Assembly: GCF_014651135.1 (NCBI RefSeq)
Contig: NZ_BMWH01000015.1
Location: forward strand, 62,001 to 126,000
Direction: 5' to 3'
DNA length: 64,000 nucleotides
DNA from: Streptomyces echinoruber
GTDB taxonomy: Bacteria > Actinomycetota > Actinomycetes > Streptomycetales > Streptomycetaceae
The stretch's first letter is position 1. Every line of letters begins with the position of its first letter. The notes under the pieces were generated by a model. That model was not told the DNA's origin. It did not search any database and saw only the letters and a program-made list of their open reading frames with translations. Shown one piece after another: positions 44,453-53,001 of the stretch. The position numbers and the translations under genes are program-made.

Positions 44453-45552
44453 GCGTCGTACGGCTTCAGCTCGTCGAAGCGGCCCTGCAGCACCTTGGCC
44501 GCCCACTCGGGGTCCTGCAGCAGGGCGCGGCCGACGGCGACCAGGTCGAACTCGTCGCGCTCCAGGCGGTCCAGGAGGTTGTCGAGGCTGCCGACGGGGG
44601 CGCCCTCGCCCTGGAAGGCGTGGATGAAGTCGCCGTCGAGGCCGACCGAGCCGACGGTGATGACCGGGCGGCCGGTGAGCTTCTTCGTCCAGCCGGCCAG
44701 GTTCAGGTCGGAGCCGTCGAACTCCGGCAGCCAGTAGCGGCGGGTGGAGGCGTGGAAGGCGTCGACGCCGGCCGCGGCGAGCGGGGCGAGGAGGGCCTCC
44801 AGCTCCTGCGGGCTCTGCGCGAGCCTGGCGTCGTAGGCCTCCTGCTTCCACTGCGAGAAGCGGAAGATGACGGGGAAGCCGGGCGAGACGGCCGCGCGCA
44901 CGGCGGCCACGATCTCCGCCGCGAACCGGGTGCGGGCCACCGGGTCGCCGCCGTAGGCGTCGGTGCGGCGGTTGGTGCGCTCCCACAGGAACTGGTCGAT
45001 GAGGTAGCCGTGGGCGCCGTGCAGTTCCACGCCGTCGAAGCCGATGCGCTCGGCGGCCGCGGCGGCCTCGGCGAAGGCGCGCACCACGTCGTCGATGTCC
45101 TGCTGCGTCATCGCCCGGCCGGCGTTCTCGGTGCCGTCGACGAGGATGCCGGACGGGCCGACCGCCGGGGCCTCCGGGTAGGGCCGCTGCCCCGGTTTGC
45201 GGACCATGCCGACGTGCCAGAGCTGCGGCACGATCGTGCCGCCCGCCGCGTGCACGGCCTCGGCGACCTTCGCCCAGCCCGCCAGCTGCTCCTCGCCGTG
45301 GAACCGGGGCACCCGGTCGCTGAAGCCGGCCGAGGGGTGGCCGACGGTGGTGCCCTCGGTGATGATCAGCCCGACGCCGGCGGCGGCGCGGCGGGCGTAG
45401 TACGACACCACGTCGTCGCCGGGGACGCCGCCCGGGGAGAACATGCGGGTCATCGGGGCCATCGCGATCCGGTTCGGGACCGTGAGGCCGTTGAGGGCGA
45501 TCGGACGCGAGAGGGTCTGGGCCGCGCGGGAGGCGGAGGACGTGACGGTCAC
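44428..45552 (-). CDS. Old Yellow Enzyme family NADH:flavin oxidoreductase
   Basis: A 374-residue FMN-dependent TIM barrel. NRIAMAPMTRMFSPGG is the N-terminal OYE motif, VPQLWHVGM holds an active-site His, and GFDGVELHGAHGYLIDQFLW the conserved segment; the phosphate site is near ITVGSVGL and VAVGRALLQDPEW. Reduces activated C=C bonds; the physiological substrate is unknown. Start GTG with GAGGAG upstream. Confidence 0.9.
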   Translation of the reverse strand: MTVTSSASRAAQTLSRPIALNGLTVPNRIAMAPMTRMFSPGGVPGDDVVSYYARRAAAGVGLIITEGTTVGHPSAGFSDRVPRFHGEEQLAGWAKVAEAVHAAGGTIVPQLWHVGMVRKPGQRPYPEAPAVGPSGILVDGTENAGRAMTQQDIDDVVRAFAEAAAAAERIGFDGVELHGAHGYLIDQFLWERTNRRTDAYGGDPVARTRFAAEIVAAVRAAVSPGFPVIFRFSQWKQEAYDARLAQSPQELEALLAPLAAAGVDAFHASTRRYWLPEFDGSDLNLAGWTKKLTGRPVITVGSVGLDGDFIHAFQGEGAPVGSLDNLLDRLERDEFDLVAVGRALLQDPEWAAKVLQGRFDELKPYDAASLKTLT

Positions 45553-45666
45553 GTGAGGGCTCCTCGTGAGTGACGCTGTTGACCGGACGGTATGTGTGCA
45601 CGCATCGTTGCAGCATCTGAAGTAACCGTCTGTGCGCCGGCCCACATTCCGGCACCCCGAGCCCCC

Positions 45667-46086
45667 TCACGTGACACCCCTCACACGATCCCGGTTCAGC
45701 CGCCGCACCCGCTCCCGCAGCACCTCCTCCGGCGGCGCCGGCTCGACCGACTCCGGCGGACAGTCCCACTCCCGCCCGCCGCCCACGGGCCGCAGCCGCA
45801 CACGGCCGCCCACGCGCCCCATCACCTCACCGAGCCGTCCGCTGCGCGTGTCGACGACGTACTCGGACGCACGGTTCAGGGCGGCCGCCAACCGTGAGGC
45901 CACGCCGAGATTGCAGCGCCCCAGGTCGACCAAGGCGTACGGATCCTCGTCCGAGACGCTCAGCGGGTCGACCCGGAGCGACGGCAGGACGACGCCGACC
46001 CGGTACAGGGCCGCGCGCAACCGCTCGACGGCTTCCTCGGCCGTCCGGGCGGGCCTCTCGCCGGCGGTCACATCCTTCGCTTCCAT
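45667..46086 (-). CDS. Hypothetical protein divergent from module C
   Basis: A 139-residue protein, start MEAKDVTAGERPARTAEEAV. VERLRAALYRVGVVLPSLRV and CNLGVASRLAAALNRA are helical; the C-terminal half is Arg-rich with CPPESVEPAPPEEVL. It occupies the position where modules A and B have a HATPase but shows no such motif. Probably conserved in Streptomyces; unknown role. Confidence 0.6.
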   Translation of the reverse strand: MEAKDVTAGERPARTAEEAVERLRAALYRVGVVLPSLRVDPLSVSDEDPYALVDLGRCNLGVASRLAAALNRASEYVVDTRSGRLGEVMGRVGGRVRLRPVGGGREWDCPPESVEPAPPEEVLRERVRRLNRDRVRGVT

Positions 46087-46200
46087 TGCGCCCATTCCTC
46101 CACGCTGGGTTTCGCATTCACCACACAGCGTGGCCGCCGACGGCCTAACCTGGCCAGACACGGCGTCCCAACAGACTCTGCTGTCGGACGAGGAGCAGTC

Positions 46201-47040
46201 ATGGCAGGCCCCAAGGACCTCGACCCGTCGTCATCACCACGCGCCTTGCTGGGTGCGGAGTTACGGCACGCCCGTGAGCGGAAGGAGCTGAGCCAGGAGC
46301 AGTTGGGCCAACGGCTGTTCGTGAGCGGGTCGTTCATCGGGCAGTTGGAGGCGGGTACGCGGCGGATGCGGCTGGAGTTCGCGCGGATGCTGGACGAAGT
46401 CCTGGAGACCGAGGGCTTCTTCACGCGGAATTGCAAGGCGGCGGCCAAGTCGAAGTATGAGGAGGCCTTCGCAGACGCAGCGGACGCCGAGGCACAGGCC
46501 ACGGCGATCAGACAGTACGCGCCGCTCCTGATCCCCGGCCTGCTCCAGACTCCCGCGTACGCACGGGCCGTGAACCGCGCGTACGACCCGACGGCACCAG
46601 AAGAGACCATCGACGAGTGGACGGAAGGCCGGATGGAGCGGACCCGTCTGCTCGACCACCCAACAAAGCCGATGTTGTGGACGGTGCTTGACGAGGCCGC
46701 GCTGCGCCGGGAGACCGGCAGCCGGGCGGTGATGGCGGAGGCGCTGCGTCACATCGCAGGCCTGGCCGGCCGGAGCCGGGTCATCGTGCAGGTGCTTCCG
46801 TTCAACGCGGGAGCGCACACGGCGATGATGGGTGCTCTGAAGCTGATGGACTTCGCGGACGCCCCACCGCTGGTCTACTTCGAAGGAGTGCGCACCGGTC
46901 GGCTGGAGGACGACCCGGCCACTGTCGCCCAACTGAGGTTCGTGTTCGATCTCTTGGTGGCCACCGCGCTCTCGCCGCAGAAGTCTCTGGCCCTGATCGA
47001 GGCGCTGGCGCAGGATTACGCCCATGAGAAACACCCCTGA
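46201..47040 (+). CDS. XRE regulator with DUF5753 (module C)
   Basis: A 279-residue regulator. The helix-turn-helix is at 20-70 (LRHARERKELSQEQLGQRLF, SGSFIGQLEAGTRRMRLEFA). The DUF5753 domain has IPGLLQTPAYARAVNRAYDP and MLWTVLDEAALRRETGS. Starts after GAGGAG. Overlaps the following DUF397 gene by 17 bp. Confidence 0.88.
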   Translation: MAGPKDLDPSSSPRALLGAELRHARERKELSQEQLGQRLFVSGSFIGQLEAGTRRMRLEFARMLDEVLETEGFFTRNCKAAAKSKYEEAFADAADAEAQATAIRQYAPLLIPGLLQTPAYARAVNRAYDPTAPEETIDEWTEGRMERTRLLDHPTKPMLWTVLDEAALRRETGSRAVMAEALRHIAGLAGRSRVIVQVLPFNAGAHTAMMGALKLMDFADAPPLVYFEGVRTGRLEDDPATVAQLRFVFDLLVATALSPQKSLALIEALAQDYAHEKHP

Positions 47041-47233
47041 CCACGACCTGAGCACAGCCACCTGGCACAAGTCGAGCTACAGCCAAGGCGGCAACGACTG
47101 CCTGGAAGTCACCGCCGCCTTCCCCGCCCTCGTCCCCGTCCGCGACTCCAAGAACCCCCACGGCCCGAAGCTCGTGTTCCGGCCCTCCGCCTGGTCCGCG
47201 TTCGTCGATCACCTCAAGCGTCCCCAGAGTTGA
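47024..47233 (+). CDS. DUF397 protein (module C)
   Basis: A 69-residue DUF397 protein (TATWHKSSYSQGGNDCLEVT, VPVRDSKNPHGPKLVFRPSA). Its start lies in the end of the XRE gene. Its last 25 bases overlap the convergent GT51 gene. Confidence 0.86.
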   Translation: MRNTPDHDLSTATWHKSSYSQGGNDCLEVTAAFPALVPVRDSKNPHGPKLVFRPSAWSAFVDHLKRPQS

Positions 47234-48996
47234 GTCGCCGTCTGTTCCGCGAACCGCGTCGGTGACGGAGACGTCGGGAGCTGCGCGGGCACCGTTGTGC
47301 CCTTCTTCTCGCCCGGCTTGTCGGCGAAGAGGGCGACGGTCAGGGTGAGCCGGTCGTCGTAGGCGACGGTCCACACCGTGCGGCGGGTGATGCCGCCGCC
47401 CGCTCCCGCCGTGAACAGGTGCGCCGGAGGGCCGGCGGACGGGGCGGCCCGGAGGCCGCCCGGGACCGGCGCGGCCGTCGCGCGGGCCGTCCCTTCGGGC
47501 AGGACCCGGTGGCGGTCGGGGTGCGCGGAGTAGACGGTACGGCCGTCGTGGGTGATGCGGTCGACGGTGTACGGCGCGGCGTACACGCCGTCGGCCGCGA
47601 CCGCCGCGTACGCCGATGTGAGCTTCAGCGGTGTGGGCGCGGCCGTCTTCGGGAACCCGGTGAGCGGCGCCCCGAACGGCCGGTCCGCCAGCGGCGTCAT
47701 CGCCTCACCCGCCTCCACCGCCCCGCTCACCGCGTCGTTGAAGGGCTGCCGGGCGTAGTCCGACCCGCCGTACAGCACCCGCACCGCACCGTCGCCGGGC
47801 TCGATGCCGACGACCGCGGTGTGCAGCCGCACACCGCCCTTGGCGGACTTCAGGCTCTTGACCTGTTCCGCGGTGGAGTCCTGCAGGGGGAGGTCGAAGG
47901 TGGTGCGCACGGTGTAGCCGCCGCGCGCCAGCTCGTCCTCGCTGATGCCGAGCCGTTGGGCGGCCTCTTTCGCCGCGACGTCGATCAGGTACTGCCGCTG
48001 CCCGTCGGTCGCCCCGGGCGGATAGAACCGGAACGCCGGGAAGCGGGCCTCGGCCCGCTGTTTCGCCGTGATGTCCCCGCTCGCCGCCATCGCGTCCAGC
48101 ACCCACTCCCAGCGGCGTTGGAGCGTCGCCGTGACCTTCGGGTCCGAGCCGGCCTTCTCGTAGTAGGAGGGCAGGTTGATGATGGCGGCCAGGGCGGCGC
48201 CCTGGGAGACCGTGAGGTCCTTGGTGTCGACGTCGAAGTAGTTGCGCGCGGCCGACTGGATGCCGGCGGCGCCCCGGCCGAAGTACACGGTGTTGAGGTA
48301 GCCCTCCAGGATCTCGTTCTTGGAGCGCGTACGGTCCAGCTTGAGCGCGATCAGCGCCTCGCGCGCCTTGCGCGACAGGGTCCGCTCGGGGCTGAGCAGC
48401 GCGTTCTTGACGTACTGCTGGGTGATGGTGGAGCCGCCCTGCCGCTCACCGCCGGTCAGCGCCGCCCCGACGGCCCGGACGAGGGCCTTCGGGGAGACAC
48501 CGGAGTCGGTCCGGAAGGAACGGTTCTCCGCGGCGATCACCGCGTCCTGCACATACCGGGGAACCTGCGACAGCGGCACTTCCTGACGGTCCACCGGACC
48601 GCGGCGGCCCAGATAGGCGCCCTTCTCGTCGAGGAAGACGGTGCTCTGGACGACCGTGTCCGGGTGCGGCTCGGGAATGACGGTGAGCTGGTACGCGACG
48701 ACGACCGCACCGACCAGCAGGGCGAGCAGGAGCAGGAAGGCGGCCAGCAGCCGGCGGGCGATACGGCCCCGGTTGCGGCGCAGCCGGACGCGGAGCGGGA
48801 CGCGTCGCGAACGCGCGGATCCGGGCGCCGTTTTGAACGCCGTCCCGGGCCCCGCCTTCCTGCCCGCCTCCCGGGGCTCCTTCCCGCCCTCTTCCCTGGG
48901 CTCCTTCCCGCCCTTCTCCCCGGGCTTCTCCCCGAGCTTCTCCCCGGGCTTCTCCCTGGGTTCCTCCTTCGGCCCCTCCTTGAGCTCCGGGGTCAT
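47209..48996 (-). CDS. GT51 peptidoglycan glycosyltransferase with degenerate transpeptidase region
   Basis: A 595-residue class-A-PBP-like protein. The N-terminal cytoplasmic tail is a repeat of EKPGEKLGEKPGEK type, then a membrane helix (RLLAAFLLLLALLVGAVVVA). The glycosyltransferase domain has AAENRSFRTDSGV (catalytic Glu), GGSTITQQYVKN and KNEILEGYLNTVYFGRGAAG. In the transpeptidase part the SxxK box is not seen; the corresponding region reads FNDAVSGAVEAGEAMTPLAD, so it may be a monofunctional polymerase. ATG at 48996 overlaps the stop of the sigma-like gene (ATGA). Confidence 0.8.
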   Translation of the reverse strand: MTPELKEGPKEEPREKPGEKLGEKPGEKGGKEPREEGGKEPREAGRKAGPGTAFKTAPGSARSRRVPLRVRLRRNRGRIARRLLAAFLLLLALLVGAVVVAYQLTVIPEPHPDTVVQSTVFLDEKGAYLGRRGPVDRQEVPLSQVPRYVQDAVIAAENRSFRTDSGVSPKALVRAVGAALTGGERQGGSTITQQYVKNALLSPERTLSRKAREALIALKLDRTRSKNEILEGYLNTVYFGRGAAGIQSAARNYFDVDTKDLTVSQGAALAAIINLPSYYEKAGSDPKVTATLQRRWEWVLDAMAASGDITAKQRAEARFPAFRFYPPGATDGQRQYLIDVAAKEAAQRLGISEDELARGGYTVRTTFDLPLQDSTAEQVKSLKSAKGGVRLHTAVVGIEPGDGAVRVLYGGSDYARQPFNDAVSGAVEAGEAMTPLADRPFGAPLTGFPKTAAPTPLKLTSAYAAVAADGVYAAPYTVDRITHDGRTVYSAHPDRHRVLPEGTARATAAPVPGGLRAAPSAGPPAHLFTAGAGGGITRRTVWTVAYDDRLTLTVALFADKPGEKKGTTVPAQLPTSPSPTRFAEQTATQLWGRLR

Positions 48997-50147
48997 GCCC
49001 ACCACCCCCCGCTCCGCAGCCGTGCCACGACGGTGCCCGCGGCGTCGTACACCCTGACGCCGTCACCGCCGTCACCGCCGCCACCGCCGTCACCGCCACC
49101 ACTGCCGTCACCGCCGCCACCGCCGTCACCGACTCCGGCGACCCCGGCGCCCCCGGTGCTCCGGGCCTGCTCCATGCCCGCGACGACGAGCGTCTTGGCG
49201 TCCTGGGCGGACAGTGCCCTGGGCGCGTACCAGACGCCCCAGCCGGGGCTGCCCGCCAGGGTGAGCACCTTGGCCGTGACCTCGCCGTGGGCGGTGCTCA
49301 GCTCGACACGTCCCGGGTCACCGGAGACGCCGTAGTACAGGCCGGACAGGAAGTACCCGCCCTTCACCGGCTCCGCCTGCAGGGACACCCCCGGCTCGTG
49401 ACGCGGGTAGGCGTCCAACCCGCGGAACTGGTCGGCCTGTTGCGGCGTCGACCAGTGACTGCCGTCCGCGGTCAGCCACATCTCCACGCCGGGCGCCGCC
49501 CGCACCCGCTCCCCGGGCGCCACGATCCGTACGGAATCCACCGCCCGGCCGGCCGCCGTACCGGCGGAGTCACCCCGGCCGCTCCCGGCGACCCGGCCGG
49601 CGGCGAGGAAGCCCCCGGCCACCAGCACCACCGCACAGGTTCCGGCGGCCACCGCGGCCCGGCGCCGCCGCCACGCCCGTCCCCGCGCGGTCACCTCATC
49701 CAGCGGAAGCGGGCCGGGGGTCACGTCCCCGGCCACGGTGGCGCAGGCCTCGCGCAGCCGCCGCGCATCGCCCCCGGCCGCCTTCGTCCCCCGCTTGGCG
49801 AGGTGGCGCACCGCGCCCTTGGAAACGCCGAGCAACTGACCGATCTGCGCGTCCGGCAGTCCCTCCCCGTACCGCAGCACCAGCACGGCCCGTTGCCGGG
49901 CGGCGCGCCGCACGAGCGGCCACGGGCGCCGCAGCCAGCTCCGCACGAGGTGACGCCGTACGTGGAAGTCGATGTCGTTGCGCGGAACGCGACGCCAGCG
50001 CGCGTACGTCCAGGTCAGCGTCCTTCTCGCCAGTTCCTCCGCCTCGGGCCGGTTCTCGGTGAGCAACATCGCGGTGACGAGGAGTCGAGGCCAGCAGGTG
50101 CGCGCGTAGGCGGCGAAGTCGTCATGGATCCGGGCGCCCGTCCGCAT
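48993..50147 (-). CDS. Sigma-factor-like protein fused to a membrane and outer domain
   Basis: A 384-residue protein. The first 130 residues resemble an ECF sigma factor: a sigma-2-like part (YARTCWPRLLVTAMLLTENR) and a sigma-4 helix-turn-helix (RQRAVLVLRYGEGLPDAQIG, LLGVSKGAVRHLAKRG). A membrane helix at about 164-186 (AAGTCAVVLVAGGFLAAG) leads to an outside domain of about 170 residues and a Gly/Asp tract (GDGGGGGDGSGGGDGGGGGD). Such ECF-membrane fusions exist in Streptomyces and are poorly known. Translationally coupled to the GT51 gene; cell-wall stress is an obvious inference. Confidence 0.65.
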   Translation of the reverse strand: MRTGARIHDDFAAYARTCWPRLLVTAMLLTENRPEAEELARRTLTWTYARWRRVPRNDIDFHVRRHLVRSWLRRPWPLVRRAARQRAVLVLRYGEGLPDAQIGQLLGVSKGAVRHLAKRGTKAAGGDARRLREACATVAGDVTPGPLPLDEVTARGRAWRRRRAAVAAGTCAVVLVAGGFLAAGRVAGSGRGDSAGTAAGRAVDSVRIVAPGERVRAAPGVEMWLTADGSHWSTPQQADQFRGLDAYPRHEPGVSLQAEPVKGGYFLSGLYYGVSGDPGRVELSTAHGEVTAKVLTLAGSPGWGVWYAPRALSAQDAKTLVVAGMEQARSTGGAGVAGVGDGGGGGDGSGGGDGGGGGDGGDGVRVYDAAGTVVARLRSGGWWA

Positions 50148-50229
50148 CGTCTTCTCCTTGGGTCACATGTGTTTCGATGTACGCCGCGCAGCGGCCCACG
50201 GGACCTGTACGCACGGGCGGGGCGGGCGG

Positions 50230-50345
50230 GTTGCACGGGAGACGAAAGATCCAGAGAGACGCAGAAGGACGCAGACGCAGAGGGACCCAGAGGGACCCAG
50301 AGAGACGCAGCAAGACTCAGCAAGACGCGGCAAGACTCCGGCGGA
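50230..50345. repeat. GACGCAG/GACCCAG repeats upstream of the ECF gene
   Basis: GAGGGACCCA occurs twice and AGCAAGAC-type units four times. The stretch is unusually rich in purines on the + strand and may be a leader. Confidence 0.75.
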
Positions 50346-50349
50346 GGGC

Positions 50350-50880
50350 ATGACCGAGGACGAGTTCGACGCTTTCTACGCGGCGGCCTTCCCCCGCCTG
50401 ACCGGGCAGTTGTATGCCTTCACCGGAGACCACGGCGAGGCCCAGGACGTGGTGCAGGAGGCGTTCGTACGCGCCTGGGACCGGCGGAAGTCGTTCCTGG
50501 CCGACAGCGCCCCCGAGGCCTGGATCCGCACGGTCGCGGTACGGCTGGCGGTCAGCCGCTGGCGGCGCGCCAAACGCCGGCTGGAGCTGATGCGACGGCA
50601 CCCGCCGCCCGAGCCGGTTCCCGGCCCGGGTCCCGAACACGCCGCGCTGGTGGCCGCGTTGCGCCAATTGCCCCAGGCGCAGCGGTTGGCGATCGTCCTG
50701 CACCATCTGTGCGACTTGAGTGTCGAGCAGGTAGCCTCCGAGACCGGCGCGCCCGTGGGCACGGTCAAGGCCCGGCTGTCCCGGGGCCGGGCGGCCCTGG
50801 CGAAGCAATTGGGCACGGACGAGGCCGAGGAGCCGGTACGGAAGGAGGGCGGCCGTGTCGGACGATCTCACCGCGGATGA
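50350..50880 (+). CDS. ECF sigma factor (SigE-like family)
   Basis: A 176-residue ECF sigma factor. Sigma-2 is seen as FDAFYAAAFPRLTGQLYAFT, DVVQEAFVRAWDRRKSF and sigma-4 as LPQAQRLAIVLHHLCDLSVE followed by TGAPVGTVKARLSRGRAAL. Start ATG at 50350 with GGAGGG directly before it. Overlaps the next gene by 26 bp. Divergent from the sigma-like gene at 50147. Confidence 0.85.
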   Translation: MTEDEFDAFYAAAFPRLTGQLYAFTGDHGEAQDVVQEAFVRAWDRRKSFLADSAPEAWIRTVAVRLAVSRWRRAKRRLELMRRHPPPEPVPGPGPEHAALVAALRQLPQAQRLAIVLHHLCDLSVEQVASETGAPVGTVKARLSRGRAALAKQLGTDEAEEPVRKEGGRVGRSHRG

Positions 50881-51520
50881 ACTGACCGCCGCGCTTCGCG
50901 GATTGGCGACGGCGAACGAGACGCCCCCGTCCGTCGCCGCCCCCGAGATCCGGCGCCGGGCCGTTCGCCGGGGCCGCCGTCGTCGCACGGCCCTCACCCT
51001 CGGCGCGGGTGCCGCGGCCCTCGCTCTGGCGGCGTTCGCGCTGACGCTGGGCTCGGGCGACGCCCCGGTCCGCCGTGAGGCCCCGGCGGTCACCGCGCCC
51101 CGGCTCCCGGCGTCCCCCACTCCCCGGTTCCCGGCGTCCCCCACCCCCACCACCCCTCTCTCGACCCCGGTCACCGGCACGGTGGACTTCGGCAAGCGGG
51201 CCCTGACCGTCGACGGCCGGGTCATGCCCATCACCTCGGGCTACCCGGTCCGCCCCGCCGCCGGCCTGCTGACCGTCGCCGCCACACTCGACCTCACCCG
51301 GGACACCGTCGACGAACTCGCCAAGTCCACCTGCAAGGTGGCCGCACCGTACGTGGTCGAACTCCGCGGCACCGACAACTCCAGCCTCTACGTCGGCTCC
51401 CTCACCTGCGCCCCCCGAGCCGGCGCCTGGATCGGCCTCGACGCGAAGAACGCCGTGTGGCTCTACCACAGGCTGCGGCCGGGCGACACGCTGTCGGTGG
51501 CGGTCACGCCGAGCGCCTGA
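50855..51520 (+). CDS. Membrane-anchored protein downstream of the ECF sigma (probable regulator)
   Basis: A 221-residue protein with a short cytoplasmic N-terminus (ADELTAALRGLATANETPP), a membrane helix at about 44-65 (RTALTLGAGAAALALAAFAL), a Pro/Thr-rich linker and an outer domain with two cysteines (KSTCKVA, SLTCAPRAG). GTG at 50855 follows GGAGGGC. By position and topology it may be an anti-sigma factor, although no zinc anti-sigma motif (HxxxCxxC) is present. Confidence 0.6.
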   Translation: MSDDLTADELTAALRGLATANETPPSVAAPEIRRRAVRRGRRRRTALTLGAGAAALALAAFALTLGSGDAPVRREAPAVTAPRLPASPTPRFPASPTPTTPLSTPVTGTVDFGKRALTVDGRVMPITSGYPVRPAAGLLTVAATLDLTRDTVDELAKSTCKVAAPYVVELRGTDNSSLYVGSLTCAPRAGAWIGLDAKNAVWLYHRLRPGDTLSVAVTPSA

Positions 51521-51548
51521 CGCCTGGCGCCGGCAAACGCCCCGGGGA

Positions 51549-51803
51549 AAACGCCGGAGGGCGGCACCCCCTGTTGCCAGGGAGTGCCGCCCTCGGTCGG
51601 ACGGTCGATCAACCGGAACCGGTCGATCAGAAGTCCATGTCACCGCCCGGCATGCCGGCGCCGGCGCCCGCCTTCTCCTTCTCGGGCTTGTCGGCGACGA
51701 CGGCCTCGGTGGTGAGGAACAGACCGGCGATGGAGGCCGCGTTCTGCAGGGCGGAACGGGTCACCTTGGCCGGGTCGATGATGCCCTCGGCGATCATGTC
51801 CAC
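51549..51803. repeat. Left copy of the 255-bp groEL2 3'-end repeat
   Basis: Matches 59487-59741 with an offset of exactly 7938 bp; one mismatch was seen (T for C in the terminator loop). It covers the groEL2 terminator hairpin, the stop and the last 59 codons. At 51804 the similarity stops abruptly. Confidence 0.95.
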
Positions 51804-51833
51804 ATTCCGGCAGGGTCCGTTACGGCGAGGCAT
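51627..51833 (-). pseudogene. groEL2 3' fragment fused to an IS481 start
   Basis: The C-terminal GroEL2 residues (from VDMIAEGIIDPAKVTRSALQ to GMPGGDMDF) continue upstream into MPRRNGPCRN, the opening of an IS481-type transposase. The hybrid ORF is 68 codons and has no likely function. Confidence 0.88.
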
Positions 51834-51945
51834 GGGGGGCCTTTCCGGTCGCCGACGCGGATCTCGCCATCCACGCCAGGCCAGAGGGCCCTCACCCATT
51901 TCAAGATCACACGTCAGTGATCGCTGTCACCAACCTCCGTGGACA
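51804..51945 (-). mobile_element. IS481-family end (left)
   Basis: About 140 bp resembling 59345-59470 (shared: CCAGGCCAGAGGGCCCTCAC, AAGATCACAC, CAGTGATCGCTGTCACC). It carries the start and upstream end of an IS481 transposase; the rest of the element is gone. Confidence 0.7.
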
Positions 51946-52058
51946 GAACATCTAGTGCTGTCAAGCCTTTGCGCAGGTGGATGCCGCACTCTCTTGTGAG
52001 GCAAGTGAGGCACGCAGGGCGGACGCTCTCAGCGGCAGGCCCCGGGTTGTGGTGGCAT

Positions 52059-52649
52059 TCAGGGGGTGCCGTCGGTGAGGATGCCGCGCTGCAGCATCTG
52101 CTTGAGGGTGGTTCCGCGTCGTTCTGCGATCTTGTGGAGATCGTTGCGTTCGTGCTGCCACTGCGTGGCCTGGCGTGCTGCCGCCTGGGCGATGTAGTCG
52201 CTGGTGGAGAGGCCGAGCTCGTCGGCGTGGTCGGCGATGGCGGCCTGCTCTTCAGTAGTGAGCCGGAGCGGGAGGGTTCCTGGTCGGCGGACGGGATGGC
52301 ACTGCTCGCAGACGGTCTTGATCCATCCGCCGTCGCGGTCTGCGCGAGTGCGGGGTTGGCCGGGGGCTCCGCAGTATTCGCAGATGGTCCGGGACATGGT
52401 TTCGGCTGCTTGGATGAGCGGGCTGGCAGCGTCGGCCCAGTCGCCGTCGAACTCGCCGTCGGCGTCGAAGCGGTCGGCGACGCTGACACGCAGTCCGCCG
52501 AACTTCTCCTTGATGCTCTCGACGCGGTAGTCGCTGGCCAGGGCCGTGAGCTGCTTGTGGAGCCGCATGAGGAGGGGGTGCCATCCGAGGCCGACCGAGG
52601 CGAGGCAGTCCGGGATCTGCAGGGGGCGCAACGCGAGGCTGTCGGTCAT
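52059..52649 (-). CDS. Zinc-finger protein with RHH-like C-terminus
   Basis: A 196-residue protein. Its middle (RVESIKEKFGGLRVSVADRF) and a CEYCGAPG...CEQCH zinc site resemble a family found in phage and mobile DNA. The last 70 residues (LPLRLTTEEQAAIADHADEL, LSTSDYIAQAAARQ) look like an MobC/ribbon-helix-helix domain. A DNA-binding role is inferred. Last gene of the leftward island group. Confidence 0.6.
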   Translation of the reverse strand: MTDSLALRPLQIPDCLASVGLGWHPLLMRLHKQLTALASDYRVESIKEKFGGLRVSVADRFDADGEFDGDWADAASPLIQAAETMSRTICEYCGAPGQPRTRADRDGGWIKTVCEQCHPVRRPGTLPLRLTTEEQAAIADHADELGLSTSDYIAQAAARQATQWQHERNDLHKIAERRGTTLKQMLQRGILTDGTP

Positions 52650-53001
52650 GAGCCCATGGTGGCGCTGGACTCCGACAGGGCCGAAGCGGTCAGCACGGAC
52701 ATGGTGGTCACCTGGCTGAGGGCGAGCGCTGACCCGAAGCTGTAGGCGGCCGACGTGGTGGCCGGCGCGGTGTTCTGGTGGCTCGACGGCGACGGCAGGT
52801 TGTGGGAGTCGCTGGAACCGCTGGTCACGCTGCTGGACATCGACGCCGGCTGAAACGGCGAAAACGCGAAAGCCGGGCTCCCGTCATCCGGCGGGGGTTC
52901 CCGGCTCCACTTCCAGCGCCCCAGGGGGTGCGGCCCTTCCAGTGTGGCAGGAGGCCGCCCCTTGCACGCTCGGGGCAGCGGAAGGGGCGGCCGGTTGGGG
53001 G
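52650..53001. other. Unassigned region in the island
   Basis: About 350 bases. A short frame (52746-52852, ending LVTLLDIDAG) on the + strand looks protein-like, but no start is present and no family is recognised. It may be a decayed gene. A hairpin of CCGGG words follows. Confidence 0.35.

Noticed and set aside
50230..50345. Possible CRISPR or iteron origin
   Set aside because: Repeats are short and degenerate and no replication gene is near.
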